From Lachnospiraceae bacterium (GTDB lineage: Bacteria; Bacillota; Clostridia; Lachnospirales; Lachnospiraceae), in the NCBI GenBank assembly GCA_017962225.1, contig JAGCVT010000070.1, forward strand, positions 1 to 44,441: 44,441 bases of DNA, given 5' to 3'. This document shows positions 23,507 to 32,104 of this stretch, in pieces (position 1 is the first letter of the stretch; every line of letters begins with the position of its first letter). A model generated the notes under the pieces. It had not been told where the DNA came from. It saw only the letters and a program-made list of their open reading frames with translations, and searched no databases. The position numbers were made by a program, and so were the translations under genes.

Positions 23507-25129
23507 ATGGCAGAAACTGAAAAAAGACCAATACTTAAAAACAGAGTTTATCTCTATCTAACCGAATTCTTCGCGGGAATGTCGGTAATGGCTGTAGAGC
23601 TTGGTGCATCAAGACTTCTTGCACCGTACTTTTCGTCATCACAGATTGTATGGACGATTATCATCGGAACCATCATGATAGCCATGGCGTTAGGAAATAT
23701 TTACGGCGGAAGAACAGCTGACAAAAACCCCAACCCAGACAGACTCTACGCGAGAATAATCATTGCGGCTATCTGGATTGCGCTTATTCCCGTGCTCGGC
23801 AAATACATTATCATTCTTATTTCCGGAATTCTTATTTTCGCTGTTAACAACAATTTCCTTATCATCGCAGGCTTCGTGGCGTGTATGGTAATCTTTGTAT
23901 TTCCTCTTTTCTTACTCGGAACAGTCACGCCTTCGCTCGTAAAATACACGGTCGACAATCTTGACGACAACGGAAAACTCGTCGGAAATCTTAACGCCGC
24001 TAATACCATCGGAAGCATCATCGGTACATTTGTGCCGACTTTCATCAGTATCCCTGCAGTCGGAACTTCGATCACGTTTTTAATCTTCGCGGGCATCCTT
24101 TTGATTCTCTCGGCGGTATATTTTATCACGTCTAAAATCAGCATGAAAAAAATCAAAAGACTCCCTGTCGGAATGGTGATTTTCGCGCTTTGCTGTGCCC
24201 TAGGGTGGAAGAGCAATTTCGCTTTCTGGCAGAACAATCTTTTATACGAAGGCGAGTCGATTTACAACTATCTTCAGGTTTATGACGACGACAGAGCGAT
24301 TTATTTTTCGACGAACGTGCTCTTCGGAATTCAGTCCGTATACTTAAAAGAAAAAGGCCTCACAGGCTATTATTACGACTTTGCGATGGCTGCCCCTTTT
24401 ATGAGCGGTGTCAATGAAAAGGATGCGCTCGACATTCTTATATTAGGCAACGGAACAGGCACTTTTGCGACACAGTGCGAAAGATATTTTGACAAGGATC
24501 TTCATATCACCGGAGTTGAAATCGATGATAAAATCACGAAATTAGCGAAGGAATATTTCGAACTTCCCGAAGACATTGAAGTTATCACATATGACGGCAG
24601 AGCGTATTTAAACGCAATAGATAAAAAATACGACGTAATCATGGTGGATGCATATCAGGACATCACAATTCCTTTTCAGATGTCTTCGATTGAATTCTTT
24701 ACGCTCGTAAAAGATCACTTAAAAGACGATGGCGTAATGGTCGTAAACATGAACATGAAAAGCAACGCCGAAGGCGGTATAAACGATTATCTTTCCGACA
24801 CAATCTGTCAGGTATTTTCAGAGAGTTACTACGCCGATACATCGGCGCTCGGAAACCGTGAATTCTTCGCATCCAACAATCCTGAAATGCTTGATGTGTT
24901 TGCAAAAAATATCGAAATGGAAGAGGACGAAAGTCTTTTGTTTATGATGAACAGAGTTTCCGACAGACTCACGGATTATGAGGCCGGAGACCTTGTTATG
25001 ACCGATGACAAAGCACCCGTGGAACTTTTAGGCATGAGAGTTATCGACGAAATCATTCAGACAGAAATGGCTTATTACAAAGGAGTTTTCAAAGAGGGCG
25101 GAATCAAAGCCGTTATTGAAAATCTGTAA
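23507..25129 (+). CDS. fused MFS-type membrane domain and spermidine synthase-like methyltransferase-fold protein
   Basis: A 540-residue protein. Residues ~10-235 form about seven TM segments (LYLTEFFAGMSVMAVELGAS, IVWTIIIGTIMIAMALGNIY, GSIIGTFVPTFISIPAVGTS). Residues ~250-500 are a spermidine synthase-like Rossmann domain with the SAM-type loop ILGNGTG (G314), GVEIDDKI and VDAYQ. Such membrane-fused aminopropyltransferase-like proteins are common in bacteria; substrate and polyamine synthesis are unproven. It begins 15 nt after the DUF4304 gene, and the change to core-like base composition marks the island edge. The MATE gene follows after 2 nt. Confidence 0.85.
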   Translation: MAETEKRPILKNRVYLYLTEFFAGMSVMAVELGASRLLAPYFSSSQIVWTIIIGTIMIAMALGNIYGGRTADKNPNPDRLYARIIIAAIWIALIPVLGKYIIILISGILIFAVNNNFLIIAGFVACMVIFVFPLFLLGTVTPSLVKYTVDNLDDNGKLVGNLNAANTIGSIIGTFVPTFISIPAVGTSITFLIFAGILLILSAVYFITSKISMKKIKRLPVGMVIFALCCALGWKSNFAFWQNNLLYEGESIYNYLQVYDDDRAIYFSTNVLFGIQSVYLKEKGLTGYYYDFAMAAPFMSGVNEKDALDILILGNGTGTFATQCERYFDKDLHITGVEIDDKITKLAKEYFELPEDIEVITYDGRAYLNAIDKKYDVIMVDAYQDITIPFQMSSIEFFTLVKDHLKDDGVMVVNMNMKSNAEGGINDYLSDTICQVFSESYYADTSALGNREFFASNNPEMLDVFAKNIEMEEDESLLFMMNRVSDRLTDYEAGDLVMTDDKAPVELLGMRVIDEIIQTEMAYYKGVFKEGGIKAVIENL

Positions 25130-25131
25130 AT

Positions 25132-26505
25132 ATGACGCAGGAAGAAAAATTTATCAAAATGACAACAGAGCCCATACCCGGCTTAGTCGGACGTCTTGCC
25201 GTACCGACTATTATAAGCATGCTCGTCACCTCCTTTTACAACATGGTTGACACATACTTCGTGGGCAAAATAAATACATCCGCATCGGGTGCCGTAGGCA
25301 TTGTTTTTTCGCTGATGGCAATCATTCAGGCATTCGGATTTATGTTCGGACACGGCTCGGGCAATTTCCTTGCAAGAAAGCTCGGCGAACAGAAGCAGGA
25401 AGAGGCTGAAGTAATCGCCAACGCAGGCTTTGCTTTTGCGTTTACATTCGGTATTATTTTCGCCGCAGCCGGCCTTTTGAATCTTGACAGACTTGCGTAT
25501 CTTTTAGGATCGACAGACACCATCCTTCCGTATGCGCGCTCCTACATGGGACCGATTTTAATCGGCGCTCCGTGGATGATGGCATCAATTGTTTTAAACA
25601 ACGAAATCAGATATCAGGGCAACGCGAAGACCGCGATGTTCGGTATCATGGCGGGTGCGATAATCAACATCGGACTCGATCCGCTTTTAATGTTTACGTT
25701 TAAACTCGGCATTATGGGCGCCGCAATCGCAACGATTTCGGGACAGCTCATAAGCTTTATCATTCTTCTTTTAACCACGCGAAGAGCGGGAAATATAAAG
25801 ATTACTCTTAAAAGAAACCCGTTCGCATTCCGATATCTCTGGGAGATAGTATCCGGCGGACTTCCCTCGCTTTTCAGACAGGGACTCGCAAGTATCTCGG
25901 GCATCATGTTAAATGTTGTTGCTAAAAGAGTCGCAGGCCCTGAGTTCGCAGACGCAACCATCGCCGGTATGGCAATAGTCGGCAAAATCAGTATGTCGCT
26001 TAACTCTTTTGTAATCGGTTTCGGTCAGGGCTTCCAGCCCGTGTGCAGCTTTAACTTTGGTGCAGCCAAATACAAGCGCGTAAAAGAAGCGTTTCTTTTC
26101 TCCGTCAAGGTATGTGCGGTACTTATGCTTGTAGTCGGTTCGGTATGCATTATCTTCGCGCCGCATATTGTGGAGCTTTTCAGAAAGGGCGATGCAAAGG
26201 TAATTGAGGTCGGTTCTTTCGCACTTCGTGCACAGTGCGTAACCTATGTTTTCGGAGTATGGATTATCCTTACCAACATGCTTTTGCAGGCTTCGGGCAG
26301 AGCGTTCGGCGCAACGGTTATTTCATCCTGCCGTTCGGGACTCTGCTTTATTCCCGTGATACTTATTCTTCCTCTTTTCCTTGGACTTACCGGCGTTCAG
26401 ATTTCGCAGGCAGTTGCGGATATGATAGCATTTTTCATCTCGCTTGGAGGCGGACTTTACTTTCTTAGAAAATTAGACAAGTTCGAAGGCTCGGTTATCA
26501 AGTGA
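25132..26505 (+). CDS. MATE-family multidrug/cation antiporter
   Basis: A 457-residue protein with about twelve TM segments and the MATE features GLVGRLAVPTIISMLVTSFY, NMVDTYFVGKI near the N-terminus, and GFGQGFQPVCSFNFGAAKY in the second half. These are typical of the bacterial DinF/NorM-type clade of Firmicutes. It would export drugs or metabolites with Na+ or H+ coupling. It is translationally linked to the preceding gene (2-nt gap). Substrate is unknown. Confidence 0.94.
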   Translation: MTQEEKFIKMTTEPIPGLVGRLAVPTIISMLVTSFYNMVDTYFVGKINTSASGAVGIVFSLMAIIQAFGFMFGHGSGNFLARKLGEQKQEEAEVIANAGFAFAFTFGIIFAAAGLLNLDRLAYLLGSTDTILPYARSYMGPILIGAPWMMASIVLNNEIRYQGNAKTAMFGIMAGAIINIGLDPLLMFTFKLGIMGAAIATISGQLISFIILLLTTRRAGNIKITLKRNPFAFRYLWEIVSGGLPSLFRQGLASISGIMLNVVAKRVAGPEFADATIAGMAIVGKISMSLNSFVIGFGQGFQPVCSFNFGAAKYKRVKEAFLFSVKVCAVLMLVVGSVCIIFAPHIVELFRKGDAKVIEVGSFALRAQCVTYVFGVWIILTNMLLQASGRAFGATVISSCRSGLCFIPVILILPLFLGLTGVQISQAVADMIAFFISLGGGLYFLRKLDKFEGSVIK

Positions 26506-26551
26506 TTTGAAAAAATAAGAGCCTTTAAACTGCCGTAAAATCAATAGAATT

Positions 26552-26578
26552 TTGAATTGCATATATTTATAATATAAA
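26552..26578 (+). promoter_or_regulatory. possible promoter of the zinc-ribbon membrane protein gene
   Basis: TTGAAT (26552-26557), a 15-nt spacer and TATAAA (26573-26578) lie 48 nt before the ATG. The spacer is short, and a perfect TATAAT at 26568-26573 has no matching -35 box, so the exact promoter is uncertain. Confidence 0.35.
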
Positions 26579-26625
26579 ATGAGTAAAAAGGGTGTTTCAA
26601 AGCTTTACGGTTTTGGAGGGATGAT

Positions 26626-27741
26626 ATGAATATTAAATGCAATTATTGTGATTCGATGTTCGATGAGACACTGGAAAAGTGTCCTTCCTGCGGTGCGCCC
26701 AACAGCAATGTCAAACGTACTACGGTCGATCAGCCTACCACAATCGAAGAATTAAAAGACTGGTATAAATCAAAGGAACTGCCTCCCTATGAGACTACCA
26801 GATTTTTTATTGGCGAAAATTATAAAGGCGCGAGAGCATTCGGCATCTACCGGGACGAGCGGTCCGGCAAATTTGTTGTTTATAAAAACAAAGATACAGG
26901 ACAGCGTGCCGTAAGATACGAAGGCACGGATGAAGCATATGCCGTAAACGAACTTTTTATGCGTCTTAAGGATGAAATCCTTCAGCAGAAGGCCAGAAAT
27001 GCAGGCATCAGAACAGAGGCAGAAGAAAGGGCCAGAGAAGATGCGATCAAATCCTTTGCCAACAAGGATGAGCATGAAGAAGCCAAAAGAGATGCGTATA
27101 ATTACTATTACGATCAGGCAAGAAAAAGAAATCATAAAATAAAAACCATTATCTCGGGATCGGTAATCATAGGTGTTGCCGTTCTTATATTTGCAATACT
27201 TTTAACTTCTGCCATAAAGCCGAAACCCAAACCTGTATATTACGGGGATCCCGGCAGTTCATATTCATCGTCTTACAGTTCGTCTTCAGGCAGTTCGTCT
27301 TCGGACAGTTATTTTACTCCTCCGACTTATACGGATTCCAAACCCGGAGAGGGTTATTATAAAATAGGCGACGACTATTATTATCATAACGGGTATGACA
27401 ATTATTCCTGGTTTGTATATGACGGCGGTGACTGGGATTATGTTCAGTCGGCCGATGTTCCGGAAACATTGCAGCGTGAAAGTACCGCGAACCAGTACAG
27501 TTATTCTCCGAACTGGGAAAGCGAATCCAAGGTAAGCGATTTTACGACTACCAATGCATATCTCGGAACACACCCACAGCATGAAAGCAGTGATTATTCT
27601 TACAGTTCGGGCAGCTCTCACAGCTCAAGCAGCTGGTGGTCAAGCAGCTCCGACAGTTCGTGGGACAGCGACTCGTCATGGAGCTGGAGCAGTTCTGATT
27701 CGTGGGATTCAGGCTCTACCGACTGGAGCAGCGACTGGTAA
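26626..27741 (+). CDS. zinc-ribbon membrane protein with Ser/Trp/Asp-rich tail
   Basis: A 371-residue protein. An N-terminal zinc ribbon (CNYC ... CPSC, residues 5-22) is followed by a ~145-residue soluble region, one TM at ~170-190 (TIISGSVIIGVAVLIFAILL), and a low-complexity C-terminal half. That half is rich in Ser, Tyr, Trp and Asp, ending in repeats such as SSWWSSSSDSSWDSDSSW. The ribosome site is GGAGGG. Zinc-ribbon plus TM proteins are common in Clostridia; the Ser/Trp/Asp tail is unusual. Function is unknown. Confidence 0.75.
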   Translation: MNIKCNYCDSMFDETLEKCPSCGAPNSNVKRTTVDQPTTIEELKDWYKSKELPPYETTRFFIGENYKGARAFGIYRDERSGKFVVYKNKDTGQRAVRYEGTDEAYAVNELFMRLKDEILQQKARNAGIRTEAEERAREDAIKSFANKDEHEEAKRDAYNYYYDQARKRNHKIKTIISGSVIIGVAVLIFAILLTSAIKPKPKPVYYGDPGSSYSSSYSSSSGSSSSDSYFTPPTYTDSKPGEGYYKIGDDYYYHNGYDNYSWFVYDGGDWDYVQSADVPETLQRESTANQYSYSPNWESESKVSDFTTTNAYLGTHPQHESSDYSYSSGSSHSSSSWWSSSSDSSWDSDSSWSWSSSDSWDSGSTDWSSDW

Positions 27742-27755
27742 AAATGGAGAAAAAT

Positions 27756-28235
27756 ATGGATACAAAAGTTAAAAAGACTCCCGTACTTTCCACGCTCTGC
27801 CACATCATAAAAGATGACTGTTATCTTATGATGCACAGAGTCAAAAAAGAAAATGACATCAACAAAGACAAGTGGATTGGAGTGGGCGGTAAATTCGAAT
27901 ACGGAGAAAGTCCGGAAGAGTGTCTTTTACGAGAAGTAAAAGAAGAAACGGGCCTCACATTACTAAATTACAAATTCAGAGGAATCGTGACATTCTGCTA
28001 CGGCGAGGACGTCGTCGAATATATGCATCTTTTTGATGCGGATGAATTCGAGGGCGAACTTACCGATTGTGACGAGGGCGAACTTGTCTGGATTCCCATA
28101 AAAGATGTATGCAGTCTCCCTATCTGGGAAGGCGATAAAATCTTTTTTAAGCTTTTGTCCGAGAGCGATGATGTCTTTTCATTAAAGCTTGTATATGATA
28201 CCGATGATACGCTTAAGGAAGCTTGTGTTTACTGA
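27756..28235 (+). CDS. NUDIX hydrolase (8-oxo-dGTP diphosphatase-like, MutT family)
   Basis: A 159-residue protein with a complete NUDIX box at G45-L67 (GKFEYGE, then REVKEETGL), fitting GX5EX7REUXEEXGU. The N-terminal strand TLCHIIKDDCYLMMHRVKKE and the KWIGVGGK element match the Streptococcus MutX / Firmicutes 8-oxo-dGTP clade. It likely cleans the nucleotide pool, though other nucleoside diphosphate substrates are possible. The start ATG 27756 has GGAG 6 nt upstream; the longer frame beginning at 27702 overlaps the previous gene. Confidence 0.93.
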   Translation: MDTKVKKTPVLSTLCHIIKDDCYLMMHRVKKENDINKDKWIGVGGKFEYGESPEECLLREVKEETGLTLLNYKFRGIVTFCYGEDVVEYMHLFDADEFEGELTDCDEGELVWIPIKDVCSLPIWEGDKIFFKLLSESDDVFSLKLVYDTDDTLKEACVY

Positions 28236-28263
28236 TTGACGTAAAAATGGTAAAATATATATG
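28236..28263 (+). promoter_or_regulatory. putative promoter of the small membrane protein/GTPase pair
   Basis: TTGACG (28236-28241), a 16-nt spacer and TATATG (28258-28263) lie just after the NUDIX stop codon and upstream of ATG 28295. Confidence 0.5.
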
Positions 28264-28294
28264 TTGTGGGTATGTTAAAACTTGGAGGTTACTT

Positions 28295-28483
28295 ATGGAA
28301 GAGAAGAATTCAAGTATAGTCTATTATATCCTGATTACAATCATCGTGACGGGATTGTCTATTTTGCTTGCGCCGAAGTTAATCAATGCATGTTCGTCGT
28401 ATATATACAAAAAGCAGAAACCCAAAGTAAACGTAAAATTTGATAAGAACTACGGACCCAGAATCGTAAAGAAGAGAAAGTAG
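28295..28483 (+). CDS. small single-TM protein
   Basis: A 62-residue protein with one TM helix (VYYILITIIVTGLSILLA) and a very basic C-terminal part ending RIVKKRK. ATG 28295 has GGAGG 6 nt upstream; the longer frame from 28223 has no ribosome site. It lies 14 nt upstream of the GTPase gene, so the pair is probably co-expressed. No family recognised. Confidence 0.65.
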   Translation: MEEKNSSIVYYILITIIVTGLSILLAPKLINACSSYIYKKQKPKVNVKFDKNYGPRIVKKRK

Positions 28484-28497
28484 GAGGCAGAAGCAGC

Positions 28498-29667
28498 ATG
28501 GATGCTTTAATGACGGAAAATGTAGCGGAGAAAATAATGGCAGCAATCAGAGATGTTCAAAAGAATATGACCAAACTGAATATCATGGTTATGGGAAAGA
28601 CGGGTGCCGGCAAAAGTACTCTTATTAACAATGTGTTCAGCAGAAATCTCGCGCAGACAGGCATCGGAAAGCCTGTAACACAGTCCATTCGCAAATACGA
28701 GATAGAGGACTTCCCTCTGGCAATCTATGATACTCCCGGTCTAGAACTTGGCGGAGAAAATGCCATCGACGAGCTCTTAAAAGAATCAAAAGAAGTTCTT
28801 TCAAAGGGCGCAATGCGCGGTATTTCCGAATCGATTCACTGTATCTGGTACTGCGTTTCCACGCCTTCTCATCGTTTCGAAGAGGCTGAGGTTGAATTTA
28901 TAAAGAAATTCCTCGATGAAGCAAACGAGTTCTGTGTACCCGTTATCATTGTGCTTACACAGTCTTATTCCAAGAAAGACGCCAAGGCTTTGATGGCGGA
29001 AATCGAAAAAGAGAACTTGAATGTGGTTCAGATTGTTCCCGTACTTGCGCAGGACGTGGATATTGACGAAGAGTACGTAATTAAGGCATACGGCCTTGAT
29101 ACGCTGATAGATATCGTAAATAACGTAATTCCTGAGGCTTTAAGAAATACTCTTGCAGCAGTTCAGAAGGCAAGTCTTAAGATGAAATTAAGAAAAGCCA
29201 ACGCAGTCGTTGCAACAGCGGCAGCAGCTGCAGCGGCTACGGGCGCTATTCCTATTCCTTTTACGGATGCGGCAGTGCTTGTACCCGAGCAGATTGGTAT
29301 GATTGCATCGATTACCGCAGTATTCGGCATTCCTATCGAAAAAGCAACCGTCACGGCGATTCTTTCGGCTACAATCGGTACCGTAGGAACCACTGTAATG
29401 GGTAAAACCGTTGTTTCGAGCCTTCTTAAAATGATTCCGGGTGTCGGCTCAATTGCGGGCGGTGTTATTTCCGCATCTGTTGCGGCAGCCCTTACAGCAG
29501 CACTCGGCGAAGCCTATATCGCTATTATGATGATGGTTTCCAAAGGTGAAATGAGCGTATCCGAACTTGATACCGCGGAAGGAAAGGCAAAGATTTCACA
29601 AATCTTTATGTCCAAACTCGGAGTTAAGAGAAATGCAAAAGGCAAGCCCGTTGATGAGGAAGAATAA
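28498..29667 (+). CDS. Era/IRG-like GTPase with C-terminal DUF697-type hydrophobic domain
   Basis: A 389-residue protein. The GTPase domain has P-loop GKTGAGKS (33-40) and switch II DTPG (78-81). The usual NKxD specificity motif is replaced by TQSY (154-157) in IIVLTQSY. The C-terminal ~190 residues are Ala/Gly/Val/Ile-rich with several hydrophobic helices (NAVVATAAAAAAATGAIPIP, MIPGVGSIAGGVISASVAAA), the pattern of DUF697/YcjF-linked GTPases that associate with membranes. AGGAGG precedes the ATG. Physiological role in Clostridia is not established. Confidence 0.88.
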   Translation: MDALMTENVAEKIMAAIRDVQKNMTKLNIMVMGKTGAGKSTLINNVFSRNLAQTGIGKPVTQSIRKYEIEDFPLAIYDTPGLELGGENAIDELLKESKEVLSKGAMRGISESIHCIWYCVSTPSHRFEEAEVEFIKKFLDEANEFCVPVIIVLTQSYSKKDAKALMAEIEKENLNVVQIVPVLAQDVDIDEEYVIKAYGLDTLIDIVNNVIPEALRNTLAAVQKASLKMKLRKANAVVATAAAAAAATGAIPIPFTDAAVLVPEQIGMIASITAVFGIPIEKATVTAILSATIGTVGTTVMGKTVVSSLLKMIPGVGSIAGGVISASVAAALTAALGEAYIAIMMMVSKGEMSVSELDTAEGKAKISQIFMSKLGVKRNAKGKPVDEEE

Positions 29668-29674
29668 AAAAGTA

Positions 29675-29704
29675 TTGACTATTCGTACTCTGACGGATTA
29701 AGAT
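29675..29704 (+). promoter_or_regulatory. promoter of the aromatic amino acid supraoperon
   Basis: TTGACT (29675-29680), an 18-nt spacer and TAAGAT (29699-29704) lie immediately after the GTPase stop codon. Transcription would begin near 29711, just before the ribosome site of the leader peptide. Confidence 0.6.
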
Positions 29705-29725
29705 ATGTTTGTTTGGAGAAAAAAG

Positions 29726-29848
29726 ATGAACGCTATCGGCATTAATTCCAAATTAAACAACGGTTTCTATTACTTTATTCAGGCCTACTTTTTTGTAAGC
29801 CTTTTTGCCTTTTACTTTTCAAAGAATAATCATGGGCGTACCGAATAA
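29726..29848 (+). CDS. Phe/Tyr-rich leader peptide of the aro operon attenuator
   Basis: A 40-residue reading frame, too short for most gene callers, preceded by GGAG (29715-29718) 7 nt upstream. It starts MNAIGINSKLNN. Residues 14-31 read FYYFIQAYFFVSLFAFYF, with 7 Phe and 4 Tyr in 18 codons; this is far beyond chance and just like the PheA leader of enterobacteria. A rho-independent terminator follows 32 nt after its stop, before pheA. The ribosome would stall here when Phe- or Tyr-tRNA is short, changing the RNA fold to allow readthrough. I could not derive the antiterminator by eye. Confidence 0.8.
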   Translation: MNAIGINSKLNNGFYYFIQAYFFVSLFAFYFSKNNHGRTE

Positions 29849-29880
29849 AGAATAGATGCTGACTGAATGTGATTATGTTT

Positions 29881-29911
29881 GCACTGTCCTTGTTCGGGGC
29901 AGTGCTTTTTT
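29881..29911 (+). terminator. attenuator terminator upstream of pheA
   Basis: GCACTG (29881-29886) pairs with CAGTGC (29900-29905), extended inward by TCC with GGG, and is followed by six T residues (29906-29911). It lies between the aromatic leader peptide and the pheA ribosome site, so it is the regulated terminator of the supraoperon. Confidence 0.85.
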
Positions 29912-29927
29912 ATGAGGTGAAACAGAT

Positions 29928-31022
29928 ATGTCTCAGATGGATGAATTACGCGGCCAGATCGAGAGAATAGACGAGCAGATGATTGATTTGTTCGAACAGA
30001 GAATGAGCATCAGCTCTCAGGTTGCGGCTTACAAAAAAGAACACGGAATTCCTGTGCTTGATAAGGACAGAGAAAAGGTTCTTATTGAAAAGAACGCCGG
30101 CAAAGTGAAAAACAAAGAGATCGAGGTTTACTACAAGGACTTTTTCGAAGGTGTTTTGAATGCTTCCAAGAGTTATCAGCATAAACTTTTGGAAGGCGTA
30201 AAAGTGGCCTACAGCGGAATCGAAGGCTCGTTTGCAAGCATTTCCGCAAGCAAAATCTTACCCGACGCCACCAGAGTGTCCTATGGCAGTTTCTCAGAGG
30301 CCTACAACGCCGTTGTAGCGGGCGAATGTGATTTCTGCGTACTTCCTATAGAAAACAGCTATGCGGGCGAAGTAGGGGCCGTTACGGACCTTATGTTCAA
30401 AGGTGAGCTTTTTGTAAACGGAGTATACGAGCTTAGCGTGTCACAGTGCCTCCTCGGAGTAAAGGACAGTTCGCTTGAGACAATTAAGACTGTGGTCAGC
30501 CATTCACAGGCACTCGATCAGTGCAGCGAATATATTAAAAGACACGGCCTTAAAAGTATAAGCGCAGAAAATACCGCAGTTGCGGCTAAGGAAATCGCCG
30601 ATAAAAACGATGTGACCGTAGGTGCTATCGCAAGTAAGGAAGCAGCCAAACTTTACGGCCTTTCCATTCTGGATTATGATATTAACGAAAGCGCCCAGAA
30701 TACCACGAGATTTGCGGTATTTTCAAGAGAAAAGGCAGTCATTAAGAGCAATGACGTAGCGGGCGATTTTATACTGATGTTTACCGTTAAAAACGAAGCA
30801 GGCTCGCTCGCCGATGCAATCGCTATTTTGGGTAAACACGGATACAATATGAAGGTTATAAGAAGCAGACCTGTTAAGAACGAAAACTGGCAGTACTACT
30901 TCTATACAGAGGTTGAAGGAGACATCGAGACCGAAGAGGGTGAGAAGATGTTAAAAGACCTCGAAAAAGAATGCAACATGATTAAGGTCATCGGAACCTA
31001 TGCTGCAGACATGAAAATATGA
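29928..31022 (+). CDS. pheA: bifunctional chorismate mutase / prephenate dehydratase (P-protein)
   Basis: A 364-residue protein. Residues ~1-88 are an AroQ-type chorismate mutase (DELRGQIERIDEQMIDLFEQ, VAAYKKEHGIPVLDKDRE). Residues ~95-275 are prephenate dehydratase, with the catalytic-type motif NTTRFAVF. Residues ~280-364 are an ACT domain (EAGSLADAIAILGKHGYNM, IRSRPVKNENWQYYFYTEVE) that should bind Phe for feedback inhibition. It converts chorismate to phenylpyruvate. It is the first structural gene behind the Phe/Tyr attenuator, which fits end-product control. Confidence 0.96.
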   Translation: MSQMDELRGQIERIDEQMIDLFEQRMSISSQVAAYKKEHGIPVLDKDREKVLIEKNAGKVKNKEIEVYYKDFFEGVLNASKSYQHKLLEGVKVAYSGIEGSFASISASKILPDATRVSYGSFSEAYNAVVAGECDFCVLPIENSYAGEVGAVTDLMFKGELFVNGVYELSVSQCLLGVKDSSLETIKTVVSHSQALDQCSEYIKRHGLKSISAENTAVAAKEIADKNDVTVGAIASKEAAKLYGLSILDYDINESAQNTTRFAVFSREKAVIKSNDVAGDFILMFTVKNEAGSLADAIAILGKHGYNMKVIRSRPVKNENWQYYFYTEVEGDIETEEGEKMLKDLEKECNMIKVIGTYAADMKI

Positions 31023-31068
31023 TAAAAGATAATGTTTTCGGAAACTATAAGGATTTGAAAGACGAAAT

Positions 31069-32091
31069 ATGATAGTAAAAGTTAATCTTCCTGTAAATGC
31101 ATATGAAATTAAGATTGAAAGAGGTGTGCTTGCGCGTGCTAAAGACGAACTTAATCTTAATCGTAAGGTTATGATTGTAACCGATGACGGCGTGCCTGAA
31201 AAGTACAGCGATATTCTTGGTGCGCAGTGCCTGAGCTCTTCGAAATTTGTGCTTAAGCAGGGCGAGGAAAGTAAGAACCTTGATAACTTCGCCGGCATAG
31301 AAAAAGCGCTTCTTGAAAACGGTTTTTCAAGAAAGGACTGCGTGGTGGCTTTAGGCGGTGGAGTAGTAGGAGATCTCGCAGGATTTGCTGCATCATGTTT
31401 TATGAGAGGCATAGATTTTTACAATATTCCGACCACTGTTTTATCGCAGGTTGATTCATCGGTAGGCGGAAAGACGGCAGTTGATTTTAACGGTGTTAAA
31501 AATATCGTCGGAACATTTTACCAGCCTAAAAAAGTGCTTATCGATCCCGATGTACTCGATACACTTTCCGACAGACAGAAAGCCAACGGACTTGTGGAAG
31601 CAATCAAGATGGCTGCGACATTTGATGCCAATCTTTTTGAAGAATTTGAGAAGGCTGAGAAGTTTGAAGATCTCGATATCGAGTATGTAATCGGTAAAGC
31701 GATTCAGACAAAAGCAGACGTGGTTGAAAAGGATGAAAAAGAAGCAGGGCTTCGTAAGGTTTTAAACTTCGGACATACATTAGGCCACGGCGTTGAGGCG
31801 GCACTTCAGGATACGGACAGAGTCCTTCTTCACGGAGAATGCGTAGGCATGGGCATGACCGTAATGTGCGATGAAGACGTAAAGAAACGCATCGTAAAGA
31901 TACTTAATATGCTTAAGATTGCATCCGTATATTCATTTGATTATGACGAAGCGCTTGAAGCAGTTACACATGATAAAAAGTTAAACGGTAAGACAATCTC
32001 CGCAGTATATGTTTCAAAAATCGGAACATTTGAAATGAGAGATATGACACCTGCTGAACTTGGGGAGAGGTTGAAAAAACTTCTTGCATAA
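31069..32091 (+). CDS. aroB: 3-dehydroquinate synthase
   Basis: A 340-residue enzyme of the second shikimate step, DAHP to 3-dehydroquinate, using NAD+ and a divalent metal. Diagnostic motifs are ALGGGVVGDLAGFAASCFMR, IPTTVLSQVDSSVGGKTAVD and the metal-site region LNFGHTLGHGVE. It starts at ATG 31069, 46 nt after pheA, and its stop lies 13 nt before the aroC start. Length is normal for the compact Clostridia form. Confidence 0.96.
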   Translation: MIVKVNLPVNAYEIKIERGVLARAKDELNLNRKVMIVTDDGVPEKYSDILGAQCLSSSKFVLKQGEESKNLDNFAGIEKALLENGFSRKDCVVALGGGVVGDLAGFAASCFMRGIDFYNIPTTVLSQVDSSVGGKTAVDFNGVKNIVGTFYQPKKVLIDPDVLDTLSDRQKANGLVEAIKMAATFDANLFEEFEKAEKFEDLDIEYVIGKAIQTKADVVEKDEKEAGLRKVLNFGHTLGHGVEAALQDTDRVLLHGECVGMGMTVMCDEDVKKRIVKILNMLKIASVYSFDYDEALEAVTHDKKLNGKTISAVYVSKIGTFEMRDMTPAELGERLKKLLA

Positions 32092-32104
32092 AGAGGGAAA
32101 TTTT

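Noticed and set aside
27286..27836. Several open frames on both strands in the Ser-rich tail region
   Set aside because: They are by-products of TCT/AGC-rich repeat codons of the zinc-ribbon protein gene.
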